From assembly GCA_963781785.1 (NCBI GenBank), contig CAWAHD010000005.1, positions 2,046,001-2,110,000 of the forward strand: 64,000 nt of DNA, written 5' to 3'. This document shows, in pieces, positions 43,009-51,991 of the stretch. The position numbers and the translations under genes are program-made. Position 1 is the first letter of the stretch; each line of letters starts with the position of its first letter. Under the pieces are notes generated by a model, which saw only the letters and a list, made by a program, of their open reading frames with translations, had not been told where the DNA came from and did not search any database. The stretch comes from CAWAHD01 sp963781785 (lineage in GTDB: Bacteria > Planctomycetota > Planctomycetia > Isosphaerales > Isosphaeraceae).

Positions 43009-43281
43009 GACAGGGGCTCCGAATCAAGACGGGTGGCGGTTCGACTGGCCGGCCGTTCGGCGGACGACCATCGTGTATGAGGTTAGCCCGTCGCCGGGCC
43101 AAAATGCAAAGTGCAAATTGCAAATCACAGGCACCGCCCGCACGCCGCTGACAGGCCCGCCCAGTGCCGCTCGCCGCCGGGGGCGGCGATCGGTTACACT
43201 GGGACCCAATCACACGGACACGAGCGAGAACGGTTCTCCTCTAACGGTGAGTCGTCCACCACACGTCAGGTCCTTATCCCC

Positions 43282-44289
43282 ATGATCGGACGCAACGCCG
43301 CGCCGGCGCCGGCCACACACAAAACAGTCGAATTAGGTGGAGTGACGCTCCACCTGAGCACTCCGGATACAACGGGTCAAAACTGGATCGGCCAGGACGC
43401 GATCTTGCGGCAGCTTCTGGCCTGCTGGCTGGTGGTGGACGAGCGCGACCTGCCGCTGGCGCCCCGGCTCACCGGAGCGCCGGGAATCGGCAAGACCACG
43501 CTGGCGATGGCGGCGGCCCGGCTGCGCAGCCAGCCCCTGTTCATCAACCAGTGCACAGCCGACACGCGACCCGAGGATCTGATCGTCACGCCCGTGCTGG
43601 CGGAGAGCGGCAAGATCGCCTATCACGCCTCGCCCTTGGTGTCGGCGATGCTTGCCGGCGGCGTGTGCGTACTCGACGAGGGTAACCGCATGAACGAGAA
43701 GTCGTGGGCCAGCCTGGCCCCGCTTCTCGACCATCGCCGCTACGTCGAGAGCATCGTCGCCGGCATCACGATCCCCGCGCACCCCGATTTTCGCGTCTGC
43801 GTGACCATGAACGAAGACGAGTCCACCTATGAGGTCCCCGACTACATCCTGTCGCGGCTCCAGCCGACCCTGGGGCTGGGCTTTCCCAGCCGTGACGACG
43901 AGATGGCGATCCTGAAGTACCACCTTCCCTTCGCCGAAGATGCCCTACTCGCGCTCACGGTCGAGTTTCTCCAGCAGGCGCATCGCCTCAAGCTCGACTT
44001 CTCCCCGCGCGACGGCATCAATCTCCTGCGGTTTGCGATCAAGCGGATGGCCCAGGACCCCGCGCACCCGATGGGCCGTGACGTCGCCTGGCGCGAGGCG
44101 CTCTATTGCGTGCTGGGTGAAGAGGCCGCCGACCTGGAAAACGCCGCCCGCCGCAAGCGCCGGTCTCTGGGCGGCCAGCACACCCCGCTTGGTCTGGGCG
44201 ACCTTTTCTTCAGCCCCGATGATCCCCTCCATCCCGATGCCCCCGGCGATCCGTTCGGCAACGATGACGATGACGATGACGATGATTGA
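43282..44289 (+). CDS. MoxR-like AAA+ ATPase with poly-Asp tail
   Basis: 335 residues. The AAA_5 type core has Walker A TGAPGIGKTTLA, the insert ADTRPEDLIVTPVLAESGKI, Walker B GVCVLDEGNRMNEKS, sensor 1 VCVTMNEDES, and the lid/sensor 2 region SPRDGINLLRFAIKRMA. MoxR-family ATPases remodel protein complexes, usually with a vWA-domain partner; none is adjacent here. The C-terminus ends in eight Asp residues encoded by a GATGAC microsatellite (44263-44287). ATG at 44543 belongs to the next gene; here ATG at 43282 was chosen as the first Met in the ATPase-like sequence, since the frame upstream is not protein-like. Confidence 0.82.
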   Translation: MIGRNAAPAPATHKTVELGGVTLHLSTPDTTGQNWIGQDAILRQLLACWLVVDERDLPLAPRLTGAPGIGKTTLAMAAARLRSQPLFINQCTADTRPEDLIVTPVLAESGKIAYHASPLVSAMLAGGVCVLDEGNRMNEKSWASLAPLLDHRRYVESIVAGITIPAHPDFRVCVTMNEDESTYEVPDYILSRLQPTLGLGFPSRDDEMAILKYHLPFAEDALLALTVEFLQQAHRLKLDFSPRDGINLLRFAIKRMAQDPAHPMGRDVAWREALYCVLGEEAADLENAARRKRRSLGGQHTPLGLGDLFFSPDDPLHPDAPGDPFGNDDDDDDDD

Positions 44290-44542
44290 TGGAACAGCAG
44301 CGTGGCCCCGTTCGGACGAGGTTGTTGGCGCGGCGCGTTCTGGCTTTTACCATGACACATGGAATCGCGGGATCGGCGACCAGAGCGAGCTCATGGTTAC
44401 TCGCGAGCCATGGTCCAGCCGTTCGCGCGCTGGAACGAGGTGCCCCAGGCGTGCTCGAGGGCCCGTGCTCAGGAGCGAGCCGCTCCTTTCCAATCCAATT
44501 GTGTTCGTGGTTTGAATAAGCCTCCAGGCTGAGGATTGCACC

Positions 44543-47083
44543 GTGCGACGATCACCCCGCACCAACACAAGGGCGCGTCAATCGACGTGCCGGTCCTCGA
44601 TTTCTCTCCACCTGGCTGCCCGCCGGCTCGTGCTGGTCTTGCTTGCGTGCGCGGTCGCTCCGGCGGCTGTGCACGCGCAGACGGCCACGAAGCCCAAGGG
44701 GACGCCGCCCGCTGCCGACACGCGGCCTTTGAGCCGATTTGTTCCCAGGGAGAACCTGGTCTACTATCTGGAATTTGCCGGAGTGGACTCGCATGACGCC
44801 GCATGGAACGAAACCGCATGTCGCAAGATGCTCACCGACACTCCCCTCGGTCAGATGATCGAGGAGGTCTCGGGGCAGCTTCTCGACAAGGCGCTTCAAT
44901 TCGTTCCGAGCCACAAGCTGACGGGACCTGACATTGTCTCTTTGATCAAGCATCTCTTCCACTCCGGGTTCGTCCTGGCCGTCAACATCGACCCCAAAGG
45001 TCCTGAGCACACCCGGGGCACCCTGGTCCTCCGGAGTGCGGCGTCGCGGGAATTTCGGCCGGTCACGGGCCGACTGCTGGGGTGGCTGATGGCGAGCGCC
45101 AAGCCGCGGAGCGAAACCAAGGACGCACGACAGTTGGTGGTTGTGCCCGCCACAGGCTCCGCTGGATCATCGGGCGCCCTCGCTCACGGCTGGGTGTGGT
45201 GGATCGAGCAGGACGACCTTGTGGTCGGCCTGTTCACGCCGACCAGTGCGGATTCCATCATTGCCGCTATCGACGGCAAGAGCCCAAGCGCCGTCGAACA
45301 CCCGCTCGTCAAGGATCTCGCCAAGCCCGAGGGCACGTTTCAGCCGGTGTTGATCGGCTTCGCCGATGCGGCCAACTGCCCGGACGCTCCCACAAACCTG
45401 GCAAAACGTCTCGGAGGGCTCAAGGAGGAATGGGGAATCGAGCGAGTCGATCTCCGCTGGGGTTTCGACGCAACCGCACTGATGACCGTCGCCAGACTGG
45501 CTGCCCCCAAGCCGCGCAAGCCCGGGCTGGCCGTTTTCGACGGCAAAACCTTCGACAGGGCATCGCTCCTGGCGATGCCCGATGGAATCGAATCGTTCGT
45601 CGAGGTCTCAGTCAACCCCAGCCAGCTCCTCGAAACCATCAAGAAGCTGGCTCCGGAGGGAGCGGTCCAGGACCAGATCGAGGAGATCAGCGAATCGATC
45701 AAGGGCGCTGGCCAGATCGATTTTCAGAAAGACCTGCTCGCTCACCTCGGCCCGAGAATCGTTGGCTATGTAACCTCGGGCGGCTCGGCCGCGACCAATG
45801 ATGACTCGGTCGAGTCCGCTCTGTCCAAGGGCTGGAGCCTACCGGCCGCCATCGCCGCCTTGCAATCGTCGTTCCCCAAGCTCACCCTGGTTGCCGAGGT
45901 GAACCATCCCAAAGCCTTCGGCAAGGGGCTCGAGGCGGCGATCATCGCGATCAACGGCGAGCTCAAGGCCCAGGCGATCGAGAAGGCCACCGAGGACCGC
46001 GACGAAGCCGAAAAGAAGAAGGCCGATGGGGGGGTGGGCGGTCGCAATGCCGGAGCGAGAGTGGGCGGCGGCAACGACCGCGGCAAGTCTCGCCGCCAGC
46101 TCCAGCAGACGCCCGCTCCCCGATTCGAGCTGGCGCCGACCAGCAGCGATTCCCGAACCTTTACCCTGAGAACGCCCAGCGGGTCCCCCTTGAGGTTCGG
46201 CCCGTCGAGCTTCCGCCCCACGATTTTTTTCGATAGTGACTTCGTGGCGTTCGGCGTTTCGCCCGACGCGGCCCGAACGGCCCTCGCGGCCGCGCGCCGC
46301 AAGGATTGGAAGCCCTCGGGCAGCCTTGACCAGGCTTTTGACAAGCTGCCGGGCAAGTTGACCGCTCTTGGCATCACCGACGTGGGCGACGGCCTCTCGT
46401 CGCTTCTGGCGAGCTTGCCGGGCACCCTCCAGAGCCTGGTCAACACGGCGATTGCGCTCAAGAAGGGACAGGCCGCCGACAAGCCGGGCGCGGGCGGCAA
46501 CCCGGCGGCGCCGGGCAGCGCCATGTCCGCGGCTCCCGGCGGGCGGCGGGGCGGCCGCGGCGGAGGTCCCCCCGTGCCCGGGGCGTCGGCATCAATCGGC
46601 CAGGGCGGCCCCGGCCGGCCCGGCGCTTTGCCCGGAGGCGGGTTCGGCAACCCCGGGCCGGGATCGCCCGCCGCCGACCCGGCCGGCGGCGACTCCATGG
46701 TCGTGCTCAAGGTCGATCCCGACAAGCTTCCCAAGGCCGGCGACCTCAAGGCGTCTCTCTTCCCCAGCACGTTTGCCATCAGCTCGTCCGACGGCGAGAT
46801 CCGCTTCGCCCTCCGCGAAGCCTTCCCCAATCTTTCGATCCCGGTCGGGCTGGCGCCCATGGCCACCATCATTCCGGGATGGCAGGCGATGATCGACCGG
46901 CTCTTGCCGGGGTCAGCCGCCGAAACACCCTCTGCAAACGGTGCCCCCGCCAGTGCGGGACCGCCGGGATCACCCGCTGCCGCGCCCAAGGGCGCTCAGC
47001 CGGCAACATCGAAGAACGCCCCGGCGGCCGCACCCGGGGGACGCCGGGGCGGTGGCGGCCGCCCGGGCCCGCGAGGCGGATGA
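44543..47083 (+). CDS. Large exported protein of unknown function with low-complexity Gly/Pro/Ala linker
   Basis: 846 residues. A signal peptide follows a long basic start (RRLVLVLLACAVAPAAVHAQ). The body is mixed alpha/beta without known motifs. It includes a helix of charged residues (KAQAIEKATEDRDEAEKKK), a Gly/Arg-rich stretch near residues 500-520 and a long Pro/Gly/Ala-rich region from about 640 to the end, with RRGGRGGGPPVPG and RRGGGGRPGPRGG. No transmembrane helix appears beyond the signal. GTG at 44543 has GAGGATT upstream. It is uninterrupted although repeat-rich. Same strand as the ACT-domain gene 40 bases later. Confidence 0.72.
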   Translation: MRRSPRTNTRARQSTCRSSISLHLAARRLVLVLLACAVAPAAVHAQTATKPKGTPPAADTRPLSRFVPRENLVYYLEFAGVDSHDAAWNETACRKMLTDTPLGQMIEEVSGQLLDKALQFVPSHKLTGPDIVSLIKHLFHSGFVLAVNIDPKGPEHTRGTLVLRSAASREFRPVTGRLLGWLMASAKPRSETKDARQLVVVPATGSAGSSGALAHGWVWWIEQDDLVVGLFTPTSADSIIAAIDGKSPSAVEHPLVKDLAKPEGTFQPVLIGFADAANCPDAPTNLAKRLGGLKEEWGIERVDLRWGFDATALMTVARLAAPKPRKPGLAVFDGKTFDRASLLAMPDGIESFVEVSVNPSQLLETIKKLAPEGAVQDQIEEISESIKGAGQIDFQKDLLAHLGPRIVGYVTSGGSAATNDDSVESALSKGWSLPAAIAALQSSFPKLTLVAEVNHPKAFGKGLEAAIIAINGELKAQAIEKATEDRDEAEKKKADGGVGGRNAGARVGGGNDRGKSRRQLQQTPAPRFELAPTSSDSRTFTLRTPSGSPLRFGPSSFRPTIFFDSDFVAFGVSPDAARTALAAARRKDWKPSGSLDQAFDKLPGKLTALGITDVGDGLSSLLASLPGTLQSLVNTAIALKKGQAADKPGAGGNPAAPGSAMSAAPGGRRGGRGGGPPVPGASASIGQGGPGRPGALPGGGFGNPGPGSPAADPAGGDSMVVLKVDPDKLPKAGDLKASLFPSTFAISSSDGEIRFALREAFPNLSIPVGLAPMATIIPGWQAMIDRLLPGSAAETPSANGAPASAGPPGSPAAAPKGAQPATSKNAPAAAPGGRRGGGGRPGPRGG

Positions 47084-47123
47084 TTGTCTCAAAAACCATT
47101 TCGTTCGACTGGGGGGCCCTGCG

Positions 47124-47576
47124 ATGGAATTCGTGCCCGAGGTCACCGCCTTTCTCGAGAACAAACCGGGGCGACTCGCCAAGATCTGTTCCGCCCTGGC
47201 CCACGACAAGATCGACATCCGCGCCCTCTCCATCATGGAAACTAACGGAACAAGCGTTCTCAAGCTCATCACCTCGGACCTCGATGCGACCAAGAGCGTG
47301 ATGACTTCCCTGGGAACCGAGTTCCGCGTCGCTGAAGTTCTCGCCGTTCAGCTCGAAAACCGGACCGGATCCCTGGCTCGCGTGCTGGAACGGCTCGCCG
47401 ATGAACACATCAACATCGACTACGCCTACGTTTCGACGGTACCCTCGCCCAGGAAGGCATTGGGGATCTTCCGCACCTCCAACCCGAAACGTGCGTCCCA
47501 GGTGTTGAATGACGTTGCTAATTCCTCCTCGGGCACCAGCCGTTCGGCGGGCCGCCGCCCCTTGCACTCGCGATGA
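47124..47576 (+). CDS. Tandem ACT-domain protein
   Basis: 150 residues with two ACT (ligand-binding) domains. The first starts VTAFLENKPGRLAKICSALA, the second AVQLENRTGSLARVLERLAD with HINIDYAYVST. ACT domains bind amino acids and other small molecules and change the activity of attached or partner proteins. There is no catalytic domain, so it may act as a stand-alone sensor. ATG at 47124 is 40 bases after the preceding stop and has GGGGGG-type upstream sequence. It ends with a short basic tail. Confidence 0.85.
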   Translation: MEFVPEVTAFLENKPGRLAKICSALAHDKIDIRALSIMETNGTSVLKLITSDLDATKSVMTSLGTEFRVAEVLAVQLENRTGSLARVLERLADEHINIDYAYVSTVPSPRKALGIFRTSNPKRASQVLNDVANSSSGTSRSAGRRPLHSR

Positions 47577-47638
47577 GGCAAGAGACGAACGTCCCAAAGT
47601 GGAGGCCACCCGCGGTGAATTCACCCACATCCTAGGCC

Positions 47639-48811
47639 GTGAGAGCTGTGAAGAAAAAGAAAGTTCGTGTCGCGCTCCGGAAAAACCGCCAGAACCGAAC
47701 CCGGTCCAACGACCTGACGCGTCGGTTCCGTGCCGATGAGGCCGCACCCCCGGGTGCCGGCAGCGAACGGGTCCGGCCCAGGGGAGACCTGTCGCGGCAC
47801 CGGACCATCATCGAAGAGCCCGGCGACCAGGAAAATCGGGACACGCCGGGACCCGCTCATCCTGATGCCGCCTCCCGGCTGGCCGTCGATCCCGCGACCT
47901 GCCTCCGCGGCCTGGTCCTGCGGGTCCACGGATTGATCTCCATGGTGCGAGCCGACGACGGCCGGGTTTATCCCTGTCACGTCCGGCGGCTCTTGAAGAG
48001 CCTCGCGATCGAGGGGCGAAGCGTCGTCACCGTGGGCGACCACGTCTGGTTCCGGCCGGGATCGTCCGCCGGTGCCGACGGACTCATCGAGAAGGTCGAG
48101 GCCAGGCGCAGCGTGATCACTCGCGGTTATCGACATCGCCAGCACATCATCGCGTCCAACGTCGATCAGATGCTCATCGTCTCGGCACTCGTCCAGCCCG
48201 GCCTCAAGCTCGGGTTGATCGACCGGTATCTCGTGGCCGCCGAGATTGGTGCCGTCCGTGCCGTGATCGTTTTCAACAAGTCCGACCTGGTCGACCTTGC
48301 CGGGCACCAGTGGGTCATCGGCCTGTACGCCCAGCTCGGCTACGAGACGGTCGTCACATCGGTGATCGACGGCCGAGGTCTCGACCGCTTGGGCTCGCTC
48401 TTGTCCAGCGGCGTGACCGCTGTCGCCGGCCAGAGCGGAGTGGGCAAAAGCTCGCTCTTGAATGCGGTCGAGCCGGGGCTGAATCTCAAAGTGCGGGAGG
48501 TGTCGGATTGGACCTCGAAGGGAAAGCACACGACCTCCACCGCCGAGCTCCTCGACCTGAAATCGGGCGGATTCGTCGTCGACACGCCCGGGCTCAGACA
48601 GTTCGAGCTCTGGGCTGCCCCTCCCGAAGAGCTCGGCGGGCACTTCGTCGAACTCCGACCGTTCATCCCCCACTGCCGTTTCCCCGACTGCTCGCATACT
48701 CACGAAACCGGTTGCGCAGTCAAGGAGGCCGTCCACCAGGGCCAGATCCACTCGGGCCGTTATGAGAGCTATCGCAAGCTCTACCTGCAGCAGCCCCTGG
48801 ACCTGGAATAA
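47639..48811 (+). CDS. rsgA: Small ribosomal subunit biogenesis GTPase RsgA
   Basis: Circularly permuted GTPase that helps late 30S subunit maturation. After a ~85-residue basic extension (VKKKKVRVALRKNRQNR), the OB fold (VTVGDHVWFRPG) is followed by the G motifs in permuted order: G4 VIVFNKSDLVDLA, then G1 VAGQSGVGKSSLLNAV, G2/G3 KHTTSTAEL and VVDTPGLRQFEL. The C-terminal zinc site is FPDCSHTHETGCAVKEAV. About 390 residues; the N-terminal extension is longer than in E. coli but common in planctomycetes. The start is GTG at 47639, with GTG at 47648 as an alternative. Confidence 0.93.
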   Translation: MRAVKKKKVRVALRKNRQNRTRSNDLTRRFRADEAAPPGAGSERVRPRGDLSRHRTIIEEPGDQENRDTPGPAHPDAASRLAVDPATCLRGLVLRVHGLISMVRADDGRVYPCHVRRLLKSLAIEGRSVVTVGDHVWFRPGSSAGADGLIEKVEARRSVITRGYRHRQHIIASNVDQMLIVSALVQPGLKLGLIDRYLVAAEIGAVRAVIVFNKSDLVDLAGHQWVIGLYAQLGYETVVTSVIDGRGLDRLGSLLSSGVTAVAGQSGVGKSSLLNAVEPGLNLKVREVSDWTSKGKHTTSTAELLDLKSGGFVVDTPGLRQFELWAAPPEELGGHFVELRPFIPHCRFPDCSHTHETGCAVKEAVHQGQIHSGRYESYRKLYLQQPLDLE

Positions 48812-48813
48812 CC

Positions 48814-48857
48814 AAAAAAGCCAGGCGGCGGAACGGAGTCCGCCACCTGGCTATTTC
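48814..48857. terminator. Bidirectional intrinsic terminator between rsgA and hsp20
   Basis: AGCCAGGCGGCGGA ... TCCGCCACCTGGCT forms a 14-bp stem with one mismatch. It has AAAAAA before and TATTTCATT after, so it can end transcription from both sides. Confidence 0.8.
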
Positions 48858-48918
48858 ATTCTCCGGGGTGCCAGGCCTCAATTGTGAGCCTTGCACCCAT
48901 TTTGCCGCAGGCCCTGGC

Positions 48919-49365
48919 TCACGACGACTTGACCGCAATCTTGCGCGGCCGAGATTCGGCAAGCTTGGGCAGGGTGATGTGCAGGACCCCGTTACTCAGC
49001 TTGGCTTCAACCTGAGACGAATCGACGTCCGAGGGCAGCGTCACCGCTCGCTCGGCACGACCGAAGCTACGCCCGTTGTGGAGATAAGCGCGGCCTTCAA
49101 GAGCGGTGCGCTGGGCTTTGATCGTCATCACGCCGCTCTCGACGGTGATATCGAGGTCCTTCTCCTCGACGCCCGGCAAGTCTGCCTCGACGTAGAGACG
49201 GTCCTCGTCCTGCCAGATCGAAAGCGGCAGCACGCTCTGCGGCCGGAACGACCGCGAATTGCCGCCATCTTCTCCGAACACGCGGTCGAACAGCGAGTCT
49301 AACCCGCCATAGGTTGAGTAGCCGGCGCCGGTAAACGGAGAGCTGAAACGCGACAGACCATACAT
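48919..49365 (-). CDS. Hsp20/alpha-crystallin family small heat-shock protein
   Basis: 148 residues. The alpha-crystallin domain begins near LPLSIWQDEDRLYVEADLPG, with VEEKDLDITVESGVMTIKAQ and the consensus A-x-x-x-N-G-V-L motif AKLSNGVLHITLPKL. It holds unfolding proteins as an ATP-independent chaperone, and the final residues PRKIAVKSS match the family tail, though the exact I-x-I/V motif reads IAV. ATG at 49365 has AAAGGA upstream. A -35/-10-like pair lies about 115 bases upstream on the minus strand. Confidence 0.92.
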   Translation of the reverse strand: MYGLSRFSSPFTGAGYSTYGGLDSLFDRVFGEDGGNSRSFRPQSVLPLSIWQDEDRLYVEADLPGVEEKDLDITVESGVMTIKAQRTALEGRAYLHNGRSFGRAERAVTLPSDVDSSQVEAKLSNGVLHITLPKLAESRPRKIAVKSS

Positions 49366-49479
49366 TGCTTCTGATCCTTTCTTCCAGTCACGGCTGGTTG
49401 GAAGAGTAACCCGATTCTCGATCGATATGCCAACCTGGTCCACCGTGATCAACCAGGTCAGCCAGCCATCTGCCCTTCC

Positions 49480-49508
49480 AGTAGCAAGCCTTGTGCCGAA
49501 CCTGTCAA
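49480..49508 (-). promoter_or_regulatory. Candidate promoter for hsp20
   Basis: On the minus strand a perfect TTGACA (49508-49503), 17 bases, then the weak -10 GCTACT (49485-49480). A 7-bp inverted repeat ACCTGGT/ACCAGGT lies between it and the gene. Confidence 0.4.
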
Positions 49509-49527
49509 ATCGTACAAATCCTTTCTT

Positions 49528-49719
49528 TATAATGAGTTAAGTCCATACCGTCCTAGCGAGTGGAACGCCGCAGCATGCCACTTACTGCAAGGCTCCCGAT
49601 GTCCGATGCTGCCAATTTGGCACCATTGATGGCAATCGGGGCGTGACTGCCACTTCTGCGATCTTACGCGCAGACTGCGCACATTTTGGCAGTCAATAGA
49701 TGTCGGCCCGGTAGGCCCG
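49528..49719 (+). other. Structured intergenic region with TATAAT box (possible ncRNA or operator region)
   Basis: In the 550-base gap between hsp20 and the WD40 gene. A perfect TATAAT sits at 49528-49533. Downstream are the palindrome TGCCAATTTGGCA (49610-49622), then a nested fold. The outer arms TGACTGCCA (49644-49652) and TGGCAGTCA (49687-49695) enclose an inner hairpin TCTGCG (49655-49660)/CGCAGA (49669-49674). A third hairpin GTCGGCC-x-GGCCCGAC starts near 49700. No protein frame is supported. Confidence 0.45.
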
Positions 49720-49915
49720 ACGCACCGAAAACGAAATACTTAGTGAACCTGGCGCGAAGTCTCTGTGACCGACGACTACGCTAAGAAGAGGCCGAGGAAA
49801 TCGTGGGTTGTCTACCGTGTTCCCGCCACAAGCGACCGGCCGAATCCGAATTCCTTCGTTCAACAATCATCCGCTGGGACCGAATACCGGAATGAGCGTT
49901 GAGGAGAAACGACCG

Positions 49916-51046
49916 ATGCGTCGACGAGAGCTTGAGGCACCAGGGTGGGCGCGAGACGATGCGGCTGGTGAATTCTCACACCGCGGTTCGTTTGCGACGA
50001 GGCGACTCTGGCTGATCGGGGGCGAGCTGCTCCTGGTGGCGATTGTGGTCGCCGGAACGGCGATGGTTCTCTCGGCTGTCTTTACGGATCCGATTGGGCG
50101 GCCCAAGCGGGTCTCCCTGAGCGACCACACTCAGCTTGTCGAGGCAGTTGCGTTCGCTCCGGACGGGCGTACTCTTGCCTCATGCGGCTGGGATCAATCG
50201 GTGCACCTCTGGGACGTGGCGGGAGTGCTGAATGGAAAACCCGGAAGTGAGCCGGTGGTCCTGGGCCACGATTCGGTTCGCTTCGCGCTTGGTTTCTCGC
50301 CCGACGGCAGTCTTCTGGTTGCGGCGGGACAGAACTCGCTGACGATCTGGCGGCGCACGGCGGGGCGGTACATTCCTCGTGCGCGGACCGAGGGTGAGAC
50401 CTTCCGCTGTGTTGCGTTCTCGCCCGACGGCCAGACTCTGGCCCTCGGTTGCGACGATGGCTCGATTCGTCTCTGGGACAGCAGCATGGTCCGGGAGAGA
50501 AACCGTTTGCCGGGCCACGGAGGCGTCGTTCGGAGCCTCTCGTTCTCGCCGGACGGACGAACTCTGGTTTCGTCGGGCCAGGATCGCCAGATCCTCCTGT
50601 GGGATCCGGTCCGTTGCCAGCGAATTCGTTCCCTCGGAACAGCCGGGGGCAACCCGGTCCAGATTGTCGCCTATTCTCCTGATGGGAAGGATCTGGCGGT
50701 CGGGGAGTCCTCGGGGAACGAAGTCGACGTGACCCTGATCGACCCGGCGACGGGTGAGGTGCGCATGCGGCTGGCGGGTCACAAGGCCGGCGTCTTCGCG
50801 ATGGCGTTCTCACCCGACGGCGAGATCCTGGCCACCGCGGGCGGCGATCGGTGCATCAAGCTCTGGAATCTCAAGGAGGGCAAGGAACAGATCACCCTCC
50901 ATGACGGCGTCGGCCGCGTTAAATCACTCGCGTTCTCCGTGGATGGTGAGTGGCTGGCCTTCGCCGGCGGTGATTGCACGGTCCGGATGTGGGACGTCTC
51001 CCGGCAGCAGTCACACGTGGTTGGCCGGGCTCCTCTGAAGACCTGA
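49916..51046 (+). CDS. Membrane-anchored WD40 repeat protein
   Basis: 376 residues. A helix (LWLIGGELLLVAIVVAGTAM) near residue 35 anchors a beta-propeller of at least six WD40 units. Each has the planctomycete form F-S-P-D-G-x-x-L-A and ends in L-W-D: VAFAPDGRTLASCGWDQSVH, LSFSPDGRTLVSSGQDRQIL, MAFSPDGEILATAGGDRCIK. The blades probably lie outside the cytoplasm and serve as a binding platform. I chose ATG at 49916: GAGGAG precedes it. Frames upstream (TTG at 49808, ATG at 49892) are possible but less well supported. Confidence 0.82.
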   Translation: MRRRELEAPGWARDDAAGEFSHRGSFATRRLWLIGGELLLVAIVVAGTAMVLSAVFTDPIGRPKRVSLSDHTQLVEAVAFAPDGRTLASCGWDQSVHLWDVAGVLNGKPGSEPVVLGHDSVRFALGFSPDGSLLVAAGQNSLTIWRRTAGRYIPRARTEGETFRCVAFSPDGQTLALGCDDGSIRLWDSSMVRERNRLPGHGGVVRSLSFSPDGRTLVSSGQDRQILLWDPVRCQRIRSLGTAGGNPVQIVAYSPDGKDLAVGESSGNEVDVTLIDPATGEVRMRLAGHKAGVFAMAFSPDGEILATAGGDRCIKLWNLKEGKEQITLHDGVGRVKSLAFSVDGEWLAFAGGDCTVRMWDVSRQQSHVVGRAPLKT

Positions 51047-51291
51047 CCGGCGCACCAAGATGACGCCGTTTGTCTTCGGTCGAGCGGGCGTAAGAACAGT
51101 CAAGTTGCGGAAGAGATCACGTTAACACCCTGGAGGCACCCAGTTCCCGCCAGATTCAGCACGTGCGCCTCTCACGTGCCACGTCCCCCGGGTCGCCGGA
51201 GCGCAACGGCTTTTCGACCCTGGCCTCCTGGATGGACGCCAGGGTTGGGAACCCGAGCCCTCCGGCGACCTCCTTTTTTGCTGGAGGATCG

Positions 51292-51951
51292 ATGCGCATC
51301 CTGGTCGTGAGCGATCTCCACGGTGAGCTGCACGCGGCTCACAGGGCCTGCGCCAGAGTTCGACCAGACGTCTTGTTCTCGTGCGGCGACTGGGGCGACT
51401 CCGACCAGGTGTCCGAGGCCGATCTCGTCCCTTTCCTCGACCGTATTCCTGTGTATACCACCTTCGGGAACCACGACGCGATCGAGCTTCTTGCTCGCCT
51501 CCGCAACGCGGATGGCTCTGCCGTGCTGTTGCCCCAAGGCGAGGTCCGGGTGGTCGCGGGCCTCAGGCTGGCGGCGATCGGCGGAATCTGGGCCAAATCC
51601 CATGCCAAGACGTTTTACGTGACCGACGCAGACGTCGCCGCAAGCGCAGCGGCGATCAAAGCATCCGGCCCGGTCGACATCCTGCTCACGCATGGCTGCC
51701 CGATCGGGTTGGCCGACCTTACACCCTCGGGACGGCACGGCGGTCAGCGCTGCTTCCTCGAGGCATTCAAGTCGATCGCGCCCCGGCTCCATCTTTGCGG
51801 CCACTTGCACGTCGCCCAGGAACGAATTCTCAAAACCGGCGGCCACGTGATCAATGTCGGCACGACGGCCGAGGGGTCGTTCGTGGTCGTTGAATTCGAC
51901 GCCGAGAGAAAACTGCTCGAGGCGCGGCTCGAACAGTTGCCCGCCCCCTGA
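51292..51951 (+). CDS. Calcineurin-like metallophosphoesterase
   Basis: 219 residues. MRILVVSDLHGELHAAHRAC (D-x-H), SCGDWGDSDQV (GD), TTFGNHDAIELLARL (GNHD), LLTHGCPIGLADLT (H), and LHLCGHLHVAQERI (GHxH) give the complete metal-site set. It is in a different branch from the one at 14233 and resembles the Icc/MPE group. The substrate is unknown. ATG at 51292 has TGGAGG six bases upstream. Confidence 0.86.
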   Translation: MRILVVSDLHGELHAAHRACARVRPDVLFSCGDWGDSDQVSEADLVPFLDRIPVYTTFGNHDAIELLARLRNADGSAVLLPQGEVRVVAGLRLAAIGGIWAKSHAKTFYVTDADVAASAAAIKASGPVDILLTHGCPIGLADLTPSGRHGGQRCFLEAFKSIAPRLHLCGHLHVAQERILKTGGHVINVGTTAEGSFVVVEFDAERKLLEARLEQLPAP

Positions 51952-51991
51952 GCAAAAGGCGCCCAGGTGCGGTGGGCTGCGCGGCGGGCGG

